From NCBI GenBank assembly GCA_958296165.1, contig OY282447.1:2790001-2854000 (forward strand): 64,000 nucleotides of DNA, in the 5' to 3' direction. Shown here in pieces: positions 32,897 through 41,652 of the stretch (position 1 is its first letter; each line of letters starts with the position of its first letter). The notes under the pieces are model-generated. The model was not told the DNA's origin. It worked only from the letters and a program-made list of their open reading frames with translations, and made no database searches. This stretch comes from an uncultured Pseudomonadales bacterium (GTDB lineage Bacteria; Pseudomonadota; Gammaproteobacteria; Pseudomonadales; Azotimanducaceae). The position numbers and the translations under genes are program-made.

Positions 32897-34369
32897 ATGC
32901 GACGGTTCACCAGTGGCATGGCCAAGGCAACGTTGGCTGCTCTTGCCGCGCTCTTGATGGTCGCCTGCACCGACCAGGCAGGTGAGCAAACGCTTGCCGC
33001 TGCCGGCAAGGACGATGGCGATTCGGCTGCCGTCGCCGAATACCAGGCGCCGGACGAGTACTGGAAGGTGGTGCAGGCATACCTCGTCTTGGATACGGCA
33101 TGGCACGATGGCGATCTCGACCAGGGGCCGCACCCAGACATCACCTTGGCCGTAGCAGCGGCCAAGCTGATCGTCGCCGACGCAGACCACTCTCGGCGCC
33201 TGGCGGCGGCCGAGTTTCTCGCCGAACACCCGCAGGGGATGTTGGAGAGCGCGGACGATGACATCGCACTGGGCCGACAAACACTGCAAGCGTTGATAGG
33301 CCCCGATTGGAGTGCCGTGGAGGGATACGTGGCCGACTCGCAGCGATGGGAGGCGGCGTCCGATGAGATCGACGAGGCCGACCTCACAGCCGACGAGCGC
33401 AAGAACCGCCGCAAAGCGCTCGGAAAACGGCCCGCAGCGCACCGAGCAGTGGCCGCGGCAACAGTCATCATAGGCATCGCCGACCACGCCAGACGTCAAG
33501 AAGCCGCCGAGTTTCTGGTGCTGGAGTCGGGCCGTGGCTCGCAAGTCCTTGCCGGCGCCCGCATCCTGTTTGCGGACTTTCCCGCGTTCGCGGACTGGCC
33601 CAAAGCGCTGCGGGCGATAGATCGCAGCCAGTTCGGCGCCAACGAGCCGATCGAGCAGTTCTTTGCGGAAGTTGCGGCCGAAGCCGCAGACGCAGCCGTT
33701 CGCGCCACCGCCAAGTACTTCCTGGCCGGGCGACTGACGCAGGCCGCCAACAAGTTCGGCGCGGTACCCGCCGAGCGCGACGCGCAGCGTCAGCGCGCGT
33801 TGGAACTCGCCGTTGGCATGAGCGAGGGCGTTGCGGACCTAGAGTTCGTAAGCCCGCGCGAATACACCGACGACGGCACGCCGGTCACCGGCACGTTCGC
33901 GCAGGCGGAGGCGGATCTCATCTACCGCATCGAGCACGTCACGGCGGGCGGCACGCTGGCGGAAGCAACGGGCAAGCGCCTCGACGGCACGGAGGAGACC
34001 CTGCACGCCTTCGCCGACAAGGTGGTGCTGATCGATTTTTGGGCGACCTGGTGCGGCCCTTGCGTCGGGGCGCTGCCGACGCTGCGCGAACTGCACGCCG
34101 ACATGCCGGCGGATCGATTCGTGCTGCTCTCCATCAGCGTGGATGACGAGTTGGACACAGTCACGGACTTCCAGGCGGATGAATCGATGCCTTGGGAGAA
34201 CTGGCACGTGGGCGAAAAGAGCAAGCTGGGCATCGCCTGGGGCATTCGCGCCTATCCGACCTACATCCTCGTCGACGACCAAGGCACGATCCTTGCCCGA
34301 ACCAACGCGCTCGGCGACTCTCTCTTGGCATTGATCGAGGACACCGTCGGCCACGATACGACGAGCTAG
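32897..34369 (+). CDS. TlpA-like thioredoxin-domain lipoprotein
   Basis: A 490-residue predicted lipoprotein; the signal ends in the lipobox MVAC (about residues 18-21), so the protein is periplasmic and membrane-anchored. The N-terminal 340 residues are Ala-rich and helical with no domain I recognise. The C-terminal 130 residues form a TlpA/ResA thioredoxin fold, with VVLIDFWATWCGPCVGALP giving the redox CxxC and the cis-Pro in YPTYILVDDQG. Such proteins reduce disulfides in secreted or cytochrome-maturation substrates. I start at ATG 32897; upstream in-frame sequence is not signal-like. Confidence 0.85.
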   Translation: MRRFTSGMAKATLAALAALLMVACTDQAGEQTLAAAGKDDGDSAAVAEYQAPDEYWKVVQAYLVLDTAWHDGDLDQGPHPDITLAVAAAKLIVADADHSRRLAAAEFLAEHPQGMLESADDDIALGRQTLQALIGPDWSAVEGYVADSQRWEAASDEIDEADLTADERKNRRKALGKRPAAHRAVAAATVIIGIADHARRQEAAEFLVLESGRGSQVLAGARILFADFPAFADWPKALRAIDRSQFGANEPIEQFFAEVAAEAADAAVRATAKYFLAGRLTQAANKFGAVPAERDAQRQRALELAVGMSEGVADLEFVSPREYTDDGTPVTGTFAQAEADLIYRIEHVTAGGTLAEATGKRLDGTEETLHAFADKVVLIDFWATWCGPCVGALPTLRELHADMPADRFVLLSISVDDELDTVTDFQADESMPWENWHVGEKSKLGIAWGIRAYPTYILVDDQGTILARTNALGDSLLALIEDTVGHDTTS

Positions 34370-34373
34370 AATC

Positions 34374-34610
34374 ATGGTGGCCAGCTGCGCCGACTACGCC
34401 ATTGACGCCAAGGGCCTAGTGTGCCCGGAGCCGCTGATGATCGTGCGCAACAAGGTGCGCGAGATGGCTAGTGGCGAAACCGTCTCGATCGTCGCCACCG
34501 ATCCATCCACGGTGCGGGATTTCACTCAGTTCTGCCGTTTCATGGGCCACGATCTCGCCGACTCGCGCCGCGACGGCGAGCGCTATCGTTTCGTAATCCG
34601 CAAAGGCTAG
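34374..34610 (+). CDS. tusA: TusA-family sulfur carrier
   Basis: A 78-residue cytoplasmic protein of the TusA fold. The signature CPEPL places the persulfide-carrying Cys at residue 17, after IDAKGLV. TusA relays sulfur from cysteine desulfurase for tRNA thiolation, and related proteins act in sulfur oxidation. It starts 4 bp after the thioredoxin-like lipoprotein gene, so the two are probably co-transcribed. Confidence 0.88.
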   Translation: MVASCADYAIDAKGLVCPEPLMIVRNKVREMASGETVSIVATDPSTVRDFTQFCRFMGHDLADSRRDGERYRFVIRKG

Positions 34611-34638
34611 GGGTCGCGGCTCTAGACGCCGCACGGCG

Positions 34639-35730
34639 ATGGCTGAACGCTGTGACGTTGTGGTGATCGGTGCCGGCGCCGTGGGCTTGGCGGTGGCGCG
34701 GGCGTTGGCTGCGGCCGGCCGCGAGGTGTTGGTGCTCGAGCGCCACGACCTGATCGGCACAGAAACATCCAGCCGCAATTCCGAAGTGATCCACGCTGGC
34801 CTCTACTATCCAACCGGCTCGCTCAAAGCGCAGCTGTGCGTGCGCGGCAAGGCGCTGCTCTACGCACACTGCGCCGCCTACAACGTGCCGCACAAGCGCA
34901 TCGGCAAGATCGTGGTGGCCGCCAGCAAGGCGCAGTTCCATGTGCTCGAGGACTATCAGCGCCAAGCCCGCATCAACGGCGCCGGCGAGCTGCCGTGGCT
35001 GACGCGGCGAGACGTGCTGGATATGGAGCCGGCCGTCGAAGCGTTGGCTGGCGTGTACTCGGAATCCACCGGCATCATCGATAGCCACGCCTACATGCTG
35101 AGCTTGGTGGGCGACTTGGAGGCGAACGGCGGCATGATCGCGTTCCTCACCGAAGTGACGGATTTGCAGCGCTGGGCGAACGGCGTGCGCGTGCGCTGCG
35201 GCGACTTCGATTTGGACGCGAGCTGTGTTGTGAACTCCGCTGGCTTGAGCGCGCCCGCGCTGGCGGCGCACTTGGGCGGCCAGCATCGCGGCTACTACGC
35301 CAAAGGCCACTACTACACGCTATCGGGCGCATCGCCCTTCGCACGGCTCGTGTATCCCATCGCCGAGAGCGGCGGATTAGGCGTCCACGTGACCTTGGAC
35401 ATGGCCGGCCAAGCGCGGTTCGGCCCGGACGTGGTGTGGCAGGAAGAGGAGGACTATGCGTTCGACGAAGCCGGCTTCGAGCGCTTCGTGGCGGCCATCC
35501 GCCGCTATTACCCGGCTCTGGACGAGTCGCGCCTGCAGCCGGGCTATACCGGCATTCGCCCCAAGCTGGCGCCGGCCCGGGCGGCAGCGGCGGCGGATTT
35601 CGTCATCGAGGGGCCGGCGCAAACCGGCGTGCCGGGCTTCGTCAATCTGCTCGGCATCGAATCACCCGGGCTTACGTCGTCGCTGGCGATCGCCGAGCGA
35701 GTCGCCGAACTGGCGTGTGCGACAGCTTAG
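34639..35730 (+). CDS. FAD-dependent oxidoreductase, L-2-hydroxyglutarate oxidase-like
   Basis: A DAO-superfamily flavoenzyme of 363 residues. The N-terminal FAD motif is VVVIGAGAVGLAVARALA (about residues 7-24). It is followed by SSRNSEVIHAGLYYPTGSLKA, the substrate-loop signature of LhgO/L2HGDH-type enzymes, and the C-terminal GYTGIRPKLAP. Known members oxidise L-2-hydroxyglutarate to 2-oxoglutarate, passing electrons to quinone. Follows tusA by 28 bp in the same direction; converges with the sulfatase gene with overlapping stop codons. Confidence 0.84.
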   Translation: MAERCDVVVIGAGAVGLAVARALAAAGREVLVLERHDLIGTETSSRNSEVIHAGLYYPTGSLKAQLCVRGKALLYAHCAAYNVPHKRIGKIVVAASKAQFHVLEDYQRQARINGAGELPWLTRRDVLDMEPAVEALAGVYSESTGIIDSHAYMLSLVGDLEANGGMIAFLTEVTDLQRWANGVRVRCGDFDLDASCVVNSAGLSAPALAAHLGGQHRGYYAKGHYYTLSGASPFARLVYPIAESGGLGVHVTLDMAGQARFGPDVVWQEEEDYAFDEAGFERFVAAIRRYYPALDESRLQPGYTGIRPKLAPARAAAAADFVIEGPAQTGVPGFVNLLGIESPGLTSSLAIAERVAELACATA

Positions 35731-37256
35731 GTCGCCTGCACGAACGCGCGCTGGTCCGGCGTCGTCGGCACCACGTCGCAAGTCTCCAGATACCACTCGA
35801 GCAGTCGATCCTTCAGCCGCAGCGCTTCGTCGCGATAGTTCTCATCCGCGATGAGGTTGCGCGTCTCGCCCGGGTCGGCGGCCAGATCGTAGAACTCGTC
35901 CGGCTCGAAGGCGCGGCGCACGTATTTGAACCGCGTCGTGCGGCACATGGCGGCCTTGGTATGAGGCAGCGCGCGCGCTTCCCGGACTTGCTCGTTGATG
36001 CGCGGCGAATACAGCCCCAAGGCCGTGTTGGCGGCCAAGCTCTCGCGTTCGCTGGCGTGTACTTCGCCGCGCAGCCGGCCGCCTTCGCAAAACACGGCGT
36101 CGCGGTGCTGGCAGTCGGCGTCGTCGAACAGCGGCCGGACGCTGCGCCCGAAGTGCCAATAGCCACAGTCGATGCCAGCTAGGTCGTATGCAGTGGCGGG
36201 AAAGTCCACCAACTCGACCAGCTGATCGCGAATGCCGTGTGCTGCGCCAGCCGCCGCCGGCGGCTTGACGATGAAGGGCACGCGAGAGAGACAATCCTGA
36301 AAGGTGTTCTGGGTTTTCTCGACGAGGCCGTAGTCGCCGGTGAAGTCGCCGTGGTCGGAGAACACGAACACCGCGCTCTGGTCGTAGATGCCGGTGTCGC
36401 GCAGCGCGTCGAGCAGCAGGCCGAACTGATGGTCGACCCGGCTGCACATGCCGTAGTACGTGGCGCGCAGTTCTCGCCAACGGCTTTCGCTCCAACCCGT
36501 GAGACGTTGTCCGTCGCGAATGCGCCCTAGCAGGCGTGGCTTGTCGTCCCAGCGCTCGTAGATGTGGCGAGCAGGCACGGCGTCGCGGTCGGTCAGCGAG
36601 TACCAGGGCTCTTCAACGCAATACGGCGGATGCGGATAGCCGAGCGGCAGGAACATGCACAGCGGCCGATTGTCAGGGCGCTCGGCGTAGCTGCGTAGGA
36701 AGTCGATCGCGCCATGCACCATCGCCCAGTCGCCGTCGAACCAACGCTCGCCGTCCGGCGCTTCCAATCGCCCCTTGAAGAAGCTGAAGTAATTGTCGCC
36801 GTCGGGCTCGCCGCGCCATGCCAAGTCGCCGCCGTGGGTGCCCTGCCGCGGCGTCGCGCCCCAACGCTGGTAGTCCTCGCGGCGCGGGCGGAAATACACG
36901 TCGCAGTGGGCGTGGTGACCGAACTGGCCCGGCACGAGGTCGTTCTTGCCGCCCCACCACACGAAGTAGCCGTTGTCGCGCAGCGTCTTCAGCAAGTTGG
37001 GCTCGCCGGCTGCTTCGTGCAGCATGTGGTGCATGGTGCGGTGGCCACGCACATGCGGATACCAGCCAGTCATGAACGAGCAACGGCTGGGCGTGCAGAC
37101 GGTAGCTTGCGCAAAGGCGTGGCGAAAGGAGACCGCGTCCGTGGCGACTAGCCGATCCAGGTTCGGCGTTTGCACGGCAGGATGGCCCAAGTGGCCGAGC
37201 GCGTCGCCGCGCCACTGGTCGGGATTGAAGATGACGATGTGCGGCGGCTTGGGCAT
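35727..37256 (-). CDS. Arylsulfatase-type sulfatase (formylglycine type)
   Basis: A 509-residue sulfatase with alkaline-phosphatase fold. The N-terminal PHIVIFNPDQWRGD carries metal ligands. The signature CTPSR (in ATVCTPSRCSFMTGWYPHVRG) has the Cys converted to formylglycine by a maturase. FVFSDHGDFTGDYGLVEK supplies further metal ligands (Asp-His). There is no signal peptide, so it is predicted cytoplasmic and would act on an imported sulfate ester. It lies 71 bp downstream of, and in the same direction as, a TonB receptor gene, suggesting a sulfated-substrate uptake and desulfation pair. Confidence 0.9.
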   Translation of the reverse strand: MPKPPHIVIFNPDQWRGDALGHLGHPAVQTPNLDRLVATDAVSFRHAFAQATVCTPSRCSFMTGWYPHVRGHRTMHHMLHEAAGEPNLLKTLRDNGYFVWWGGKNDLVPGQFGHHAHCDVYFRPRREDYQRWGATPRQGTHGGDLAWRGEPDGDNYFSFFKGRLEAPDGERWFDGDWAMVHGAIDFLRSYAERPDNRPLCMFLPLGYPHPPYCVEEPWYSLTDRDAVPARHIYERWDDKPRLLGRIRDGQRLTGWSESRWRELRATYYGMCSRVDHQFGLLLDALRDTGIYDQSAVFVFSDHGDFTGDYGLVEKTQNTFQDCLSRVPFIVKPPAAAGAAHGIRDQLVELVDFPATAYDLAGIDCGYWHFGRSVRPLFDDADCQHRDAVFCEGGRLRGEVHASERESLAANTALGLYSPRINEQVREARALPHTKAAMCRTTRFKYVRRAFEPDEFYDLAADPGETRNLIADENYRDEALRLKDRLLEWYLETCDVVPTTPDQRAFVQAT

Positions 37257-37327
37257 CGCAGCCGAAGTTTGCTTGAACGCTGGCAGACGGTGCCGGGGCC
37301 GGCGATCGGCCCCGTGTCTCTTGCCAG

Positions 37328-40300
37328 CTAGTCGCCGAAGCGCACCGTTGCGCCGAGCTTGACGATGCGCCCGAACGGATTGTGCGTGAAGGCGTCGTAG
37401 TTCATGTCGCGGCTAACGAATGGCGGGTCTTCGTCGGTAGCGTTGATGATCGAGCCCCATAGCCGCGTCTTGTCGCCGAACAGATCGAGCGTCATGTGCA
37501 ATTCGTGCGTGAGCTGGCTCTCTATTTCCAAGTCCGCGCCGGCAGCGTCGCCGTGATCGTATGCGCCGATGTAGTTGGCCACGTAGCGCACGTTGACCAG
37601 GCCGAACCGATAGTTCAAGTGGCCGCGGCCCTTCCACTCGGTCGTCGTGCGGGCCAGCGAGGTGTTGTAGTTGAGGCGGCCGAGCGCATCGCGAGCGCTG
37701 CCTAATTCCCAGGCGGCGATGTCGAAGCTCAGCACGTTCGTGCCGGTGACGCCGGCGGACAGCTCGCCGCCGGCCAGCGGGACGGAGTAGCGCACCGTGA
37801 AGTCCACGCCGTCGGTCTTGATGTCGGGGCCGTTGACGATGTTGATGTCGATGATCTCGACATCGGTGGCGGTGGGGTTGCCGCCAAACGTCAGCCGGCC
37901 GAAGTACGGGCTGGCCGTGTCGCATGGCGCGGCAGCGCCGCCGGGGCACGCCCGGGCGAGCACGTCGTTGAACGGCTCCGTGACCAGCGGTTTCTCGAAA
38001 TCGTAAGACCAGTAATCCACCGTCACGAATAGATTGTCGCCGCCCGCAATCAGTTCATCGTGGTCGACGAGCAGGCCGACGTTGAAAGTGGTGGCCTCCT
38101 CAGGGGCGAGGTCCGGGTTGCCTTTGGTGTCGATGCGCTTGAACGCTCCCGTGACGCCGACGAACTGCAAAGAGTTCGACGAGTTCGCCGCTACAGTTTG
38201 ATTCAGCGTGGGGCCGCGAAACGTGGTGCCGACGGAAGCCCGCAGCGCCACGCTGTCCAGCGCTTGCCAGCGCACCGCGAGTTTCGGATCCAGGCTGCCG
38301 CCGGTGGTTCCGCCGTAGTCCTCGTAGCGCAACGAAAGCTGGCTCTCTACGCGCTCGCCCAACGGCACCGAGACCTCGCCGAATACGGCGTTGATGCCGC
38401 GGCTCGAGTCTATGGGGAAGCCAGGCGGCAGGAAGCCGAACAGCCCCGTGCGGCCGCGTTCGCAGTTCTTAATCTCCGGCCCGGCGACGCAGGGATACGT
38501 CAAGCCGTCGTTCAGTCCACCCGCTAGAACGCCGCTGGCGTAGCTCTCCCAACGCCTCTGCAGACCGGCCGCGAAGTCCACCCGGCTGCCCGGGAACTGC
38601 CCCGTGAGCACGCCTTCGAGCACTAAGAGCGATGTGTCTCCTTCGCCGCCTAGGCCGGTCACCATGTAGTCGTAGAGGGGGCGATTGTCCAACGCCTCGT
38701 TGAAGTCCGGATTGTTGGGGATGCCGTCCGGCACTTGCTGATGGGCGCCGCGCATGGCGTTGGAGAACGGAATCCAGTAGCGGCAAGGGCCGCGGCCGGC
38801 GTTGGCCATCACGGTTTCCAAGCTGAAGTTCAAGTTGCCGTCTTGGTCGTACTCGTTGGGCACTTGCTGCTCGCACGCGAAGCCGCCGAGCCCCTGCCTG
38901 GCGCGGGCGTCGCGGTACACCATGGTGTCGCCGCCCAGGCTCACGCGCTCGGATGCCGAGTAGGTGCCCGATACCTGCCATCCGTATTCGCCGGCTTGGC
39001 CGTCCAGCTCGACGCCGAAGCGACTTAGCTCAGACTCCCGCTTGTGATCGCGCAGCGGCCCGTCTTGACCGTAGAAGCGGCCGTAGTACCAGCCCACCTC
39101 CTGCCAGGCGAGCGGGACGTTTGCGGCATCCTGTGCGCCGCTGTCGCCAGCCCAGCGGCAGTAGTCGGCGTCGCAGAAGGCATAGTCGCCGTAGATGTCC
39201 GGATACTTGCTCGCCATGTCGACGAGGCCTGGGTTGTTGGCGCGAATCGATCGGCTTCGATCTACCAAGCGGTTGGGCGGATAGGATGGAGACGTGTTCC
39301 AGCCCGGCACCAGGCTGTTGGTGAGCAGCAAGTCGGCGCTCAAGGCGGTGGTTTCCGTGATGTCCCACGACAGTTCGCTGAACCACTGCCAGCGCTCCCC
39401 CTTCTCGGCCAAGTTGTCGAAGGGCGTGTACTGGAAGCGGCAGAAGCCGCCCAGCGGATTGGGGCCGAGCGTGGTAGTGCGAGTGCCGCCCAGCTTGTCG
39501 CAGTTCGGATCCACTATGCCGGCCAACAACAAGCCGGTGAATCCGCCGGGCGTTTGATCGAAGCGGTTCCACGGTACGAATACTGCCGGTCTACCCACCG
39601 AGGACCAGCCGCCGCGAGGATTGCCTGCATAGGGCTGTACCGCCCAATCGCGCTCCACCAGCTCCATCTCGGAGCGCGCGATGTAGCTGAACGAGGTGGC
39701 GATGTGGATGCTGTCGCCGAGGTCTGCGCCATAGATCGCGCCTACTTCCGTATCGCCGTCCGAGCCCGCCATCGCTTTGTAGTTGGCGGCCACCTCGAGG
39801 CCCGTGAAGTCGCTGCGGGTGATGTAGTTCATCACCCCGGCGATGGCATCCGAACCGTAGGTGGCGGCGGCGCCGTCGCGGAGGAATTCGATGCGCTGCA
39901 AGGCGATGGAAGGCAGTATGTTCACGTCTACCAGGAGTTGGGCCTGGGCGCCGATGGCGTGCGGCGACCAGGTGGTTCGGCGGCCGTTGAGCAGCACCAG
40001 CGATCGGCTCGGCCCCAAGCCACGGATGTTGACGGTGGCCCGGTCGGCGCCGGCGCCGGCTTGAAACTGATCCGTCTCGCCGTCCGCGCCTTGGCTGAAC
40101 GACAGGTTCTTGATGAGGTCCAGCGTGGTGGGCATGCCCTGCTCGCTTAAATCGTCGCGGGTTAGGCTAGTGACGGGCAGGGGCGCATCTTCGGGTGTGC
40201 CCTTGATGTAGGAGCCGGTGACGACGATTTCTTCTACCTGCGCGTCCTGCGCGTCGTCCTCTTGCGCAAGTGCGCCCGACGTAGCAAGGCACACGGCGAG

Positions 40301-40366
40301 CGTTGCCGCTAGTGGGAAGGATTGCGCGGAGGATTGCGCCGAGGATTGCGTAAAGTAACGCTGCAT
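37328..40366 (-). CDS. TonB-dependent outer-membrane receptor
   Basis: A 1012-residue receptor. The signal peptide ends near ATSGALAQE, followed by the TonB box VEEIVVTGSYIKG, the plug (VNIRGLGPSRSLVLLNGRR, FLRDGAAATYGSDAIAGVMN) and a barrel ending ATVRFGD. Several extracellular loops contain Cys pairs. I chose ATG 40366 because the promoter lies upstream of it and the signal peptide follows it; codons before it are unlikely to be translated. The sulfatase downstream suggests a sulfated ligand. The plug type resembles receptors of the Caulobacter/Xanthomonas-like class for carbohydrates or other complex organics. Confidence 0.93.
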   Translation of the reverse strand: MQRYFTQSSAQSSAQSFPLAATLAVCLATSGALAQEDDAQDAQVEEIVVTGSYIKGTPEDAPLPVTSLTRDDLSEQGMPTTLDLIKNLSFSQGADGETDQFQAGAGADRATVNIRGLGPSRSLVLLNGRRTTWSPHAIGAQAQLLVDVNILPSIALQRIEFLRDGAAATYGSDAIAGVMNYITRSDFTGLEVAANYKAMAGSDGDTEVGAIYGADLGDSIHIATSFSYIARSEMELVERDWAVQPYAGNPRGGWSSVGRPAVFVPWNRFDQTPGGFTGLLLAGIVDPNCDKLGGTRTTTLGPNPLGGFCRFQYTPFDNLAEKGERWQWFSELSWDITETTALSADLLLTNSLVPGWNTSPSYPPNRLVDRSRSIRANNPGLVDMASKYPDIYGDYAFCDADYCRWAGDSGAQDAANVPLAWQEVGWYYGRFYGQDGPLRDHKRESELSRFGVELDGQAGEYGWQVSGTYSASERVSLGGDTMVYRDARARQGLGGFACEQQVPNEYDQDGNLNFSLETVMANAGRGPCRYWIPFSNAMRGAHQQVPDGIPNNPDFNEALDNRPLYDYMVTGLGGEGDTSLLVLEGVLTGQFPGSRVDFAAGLQRRWESYASGVLAGGLNDGLTYPCVAGPEIKNCERGRTGLFGFLPPGFPIDSSRGINAVFGEVSVPLGERVESQLSLRYEDYGGTTGGSLDPKLAVRWQALDSVALRASVGTTFRGPTLNQTVAANSSNSLQFVGVTGAFKRIDTKGNPDLAPEEATTFNVGLLVDHDELIAGGDNLFVTVDYWSYDFEKPLVTEPFNDVLARACPGGAAAPCDTASPYFGRLTFGGNPTATDVEIIDINIVNGPDIKTDGVDFTVRYSVPLAGGELSAGVTGTNVLSFDIAAWELGSARDALGRLNYNTSLARTTTEWKGRGHLNYRFGLVNVRYVANYIGAYDHGDAAGADLEIESQLTHELHMTLDLFGDKTRLWGSIINATDEDPPFVSRDMNYDAFTHNPFGRIVKLGATVRFGD

Positions 40367-40446
40367 AGCGGTAGCCCCTACTTTCGATTGCTTGCTGTTC
40401 TTGCTGGGCGACGCCGTGGGCGAGCGCTTGTTCGCAAAACGAGCGC

Positions 40447-40474
40447 ACAATACGCACCTAAGCCAAGTTGTCAA
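40447..40474 (-). promoter_or_regulatory. Sigma70-like promoter of receptor-sulfatase unit
   Basis: On the minus strand a perfect TTGACA (40474-40469) and TATTGT (40452-40447) are spaced by 16 bp, about 80 bp before the receptor ATG. This is one of the best -35/-10 pairs I saw in the window. The rest of the 276-bp divergent region holds an AT-rich stretch (about 40512-40532) and a possible -10 TATACA (40554-40559) for the moxR-like gene. Confidence 0.6.
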
Positions 40475-40642
40475 TGGCGCGTGCGTGTTCGCGGCGCTCC
40501 CTGCCGTAACCTATTGATCTAAATAAACAAACGGTGACCGGCGAACGGGTGGCTATACATCCGCCGCCACGGTCGGGATAATGGCGGCACTCTTGCGCCG
40601 CCGTCGCCGAGCGGCTGCAACGGCGCAGCTACGGGGGAGACC

Positions 40643-41593
40643 GTGACAGACATCGAGCAACTAGCCGAGTCGGTGGAAAGCCTGAAAGACGGCTTTGAAG
40701 CCCACCGCTACATCTGCAGCAACCAGATCGCCACTGCCGTCTATCTAGCCTACCACCTGCGCAAGCCGGTGCTCATCGAAGGGCCGCCGGGCGTCGGCAA
40801 GACGGAACTTGCCAAGACCAGCGCCGACATGTTCGGCCTGCCGCTGATCCGCCTGCAATGCTACGAGGGCTTGGACGAGGCCAAGGCCATCTACGAGTGG
40901 AAGTACGGCAAGCAGCTGCTCTACACGCAGGTGCTCAAGGAAACCCTGGACGAAGTGCTGCAAGGCGCCCAGGGCTTCGCCGAGAGCGTGAGCCGCCTGC
41001 ACGAGTTCGGCGACATCTTCTTCTCCGAAGAGTTTCTTGAACCCCGGCCGCTGCTCAAGGCGTTGCGCGAGGAGCACGGCTGCGTGTTGTTGATCGACGA
41101 GGTCGACAAATCCGATCACGAGTTCGAATCGTTGCTGTTGGAGATCCTCTCGGATTTCCAAGTCTCCATCCCGGAGATCGGCACGGTGAAGGCGCACAGG
41201 GAGCCGCCCATCGTCTTCCTTACCAGCAACAACACGAGGGAAATCTCGGATGCCTTGAAGCGCCGCTGCCTGCACCTCTACATCCCGTTTCCAGATGCAG
41301 ACTTGGAGCAACGCATCATCCACGCTCGCGTGCCGGACATCCCGCCCGAGCTGCGCCGCCAACTGGTCACCTTCATTCAAGATCTGCGCGATCTCGACTT
41401 GAAGAAGGTGCCGGCCATCTCGGAAACCATCGATTGGGCGCGCACGCTGCTGCTGCTGCACACCGAATCCTTGGATGCGGAACTCGTCCGCGACACCCTG
41501 AACGTGATCCTCAAGTTCCAGGAGGACATCGTCAACGTAGATGCGGAGATCACCACGTTGACCAGCAAGGCATTGAGCGCGGGAGCGCGGTGA
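40643..41593 (+). CDS. MoxR-family AAA+ ATPase
   Basis: A 316-residue AAA+ protein with Walker A GPPGVGKT at residues 47-54, Walker B LLIDEVDKSD near 148-157, and sensor 1 FLTSNNTREI. MoxR ATPases act as chaperones that load cofactors or activate enzymes, usually with a VWA-domain partner, exactly the gene that follows. The closest functional analogy is the CoxD/CoxE pair that matures molybdenum hydroxylases; a molybdopterin hydroxylase lies at the far right of the window, but not adjacent. GTG start with a GGGGGAG ribosome site 4 bp upstream. Confidence 0.9.
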   Translation: MTDIEQLAESVESLKDGFEAHRYICSNQIATAVYLAYHLRKPVLIEGPPGVGKTELAKTSADMFGLPLIRLQCYEGLDEAKAIYEWKYGKQLLYTQVLKETLDEVLQGAQGFAESVSRLHEFGDIFFSEEFLEPRPLLKALREEHGCVLLIDEVDKSDHEFESLLLEILSDFQVSIPEIGTVKAHREPPIVFLTSNNTREISDALKRRCLHLYIPFPDADLEQRIIHARVPDIPPELRRQLVTFIQDLRDLDLKKVPAISETIDWARTLLLLHTESLDAELVRDTLNVILKFQEDIVNVDAEITTLTSKALSAGAR

Positions 41594-41652
41594 AAGTCGG
41601 CGCGGCAGCGCCAGCAGGCCGCGTCGGCAGGCACCGGCATCAGGGCGTGTAG

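Noticed and set aside
40475-40642. Promoter for the MoxR-like gene
   Set aside because: TATACA and GATAAT occur but neither has an acceptable -35 box at the right distance; mentioned only in passing under the divergent promoter.
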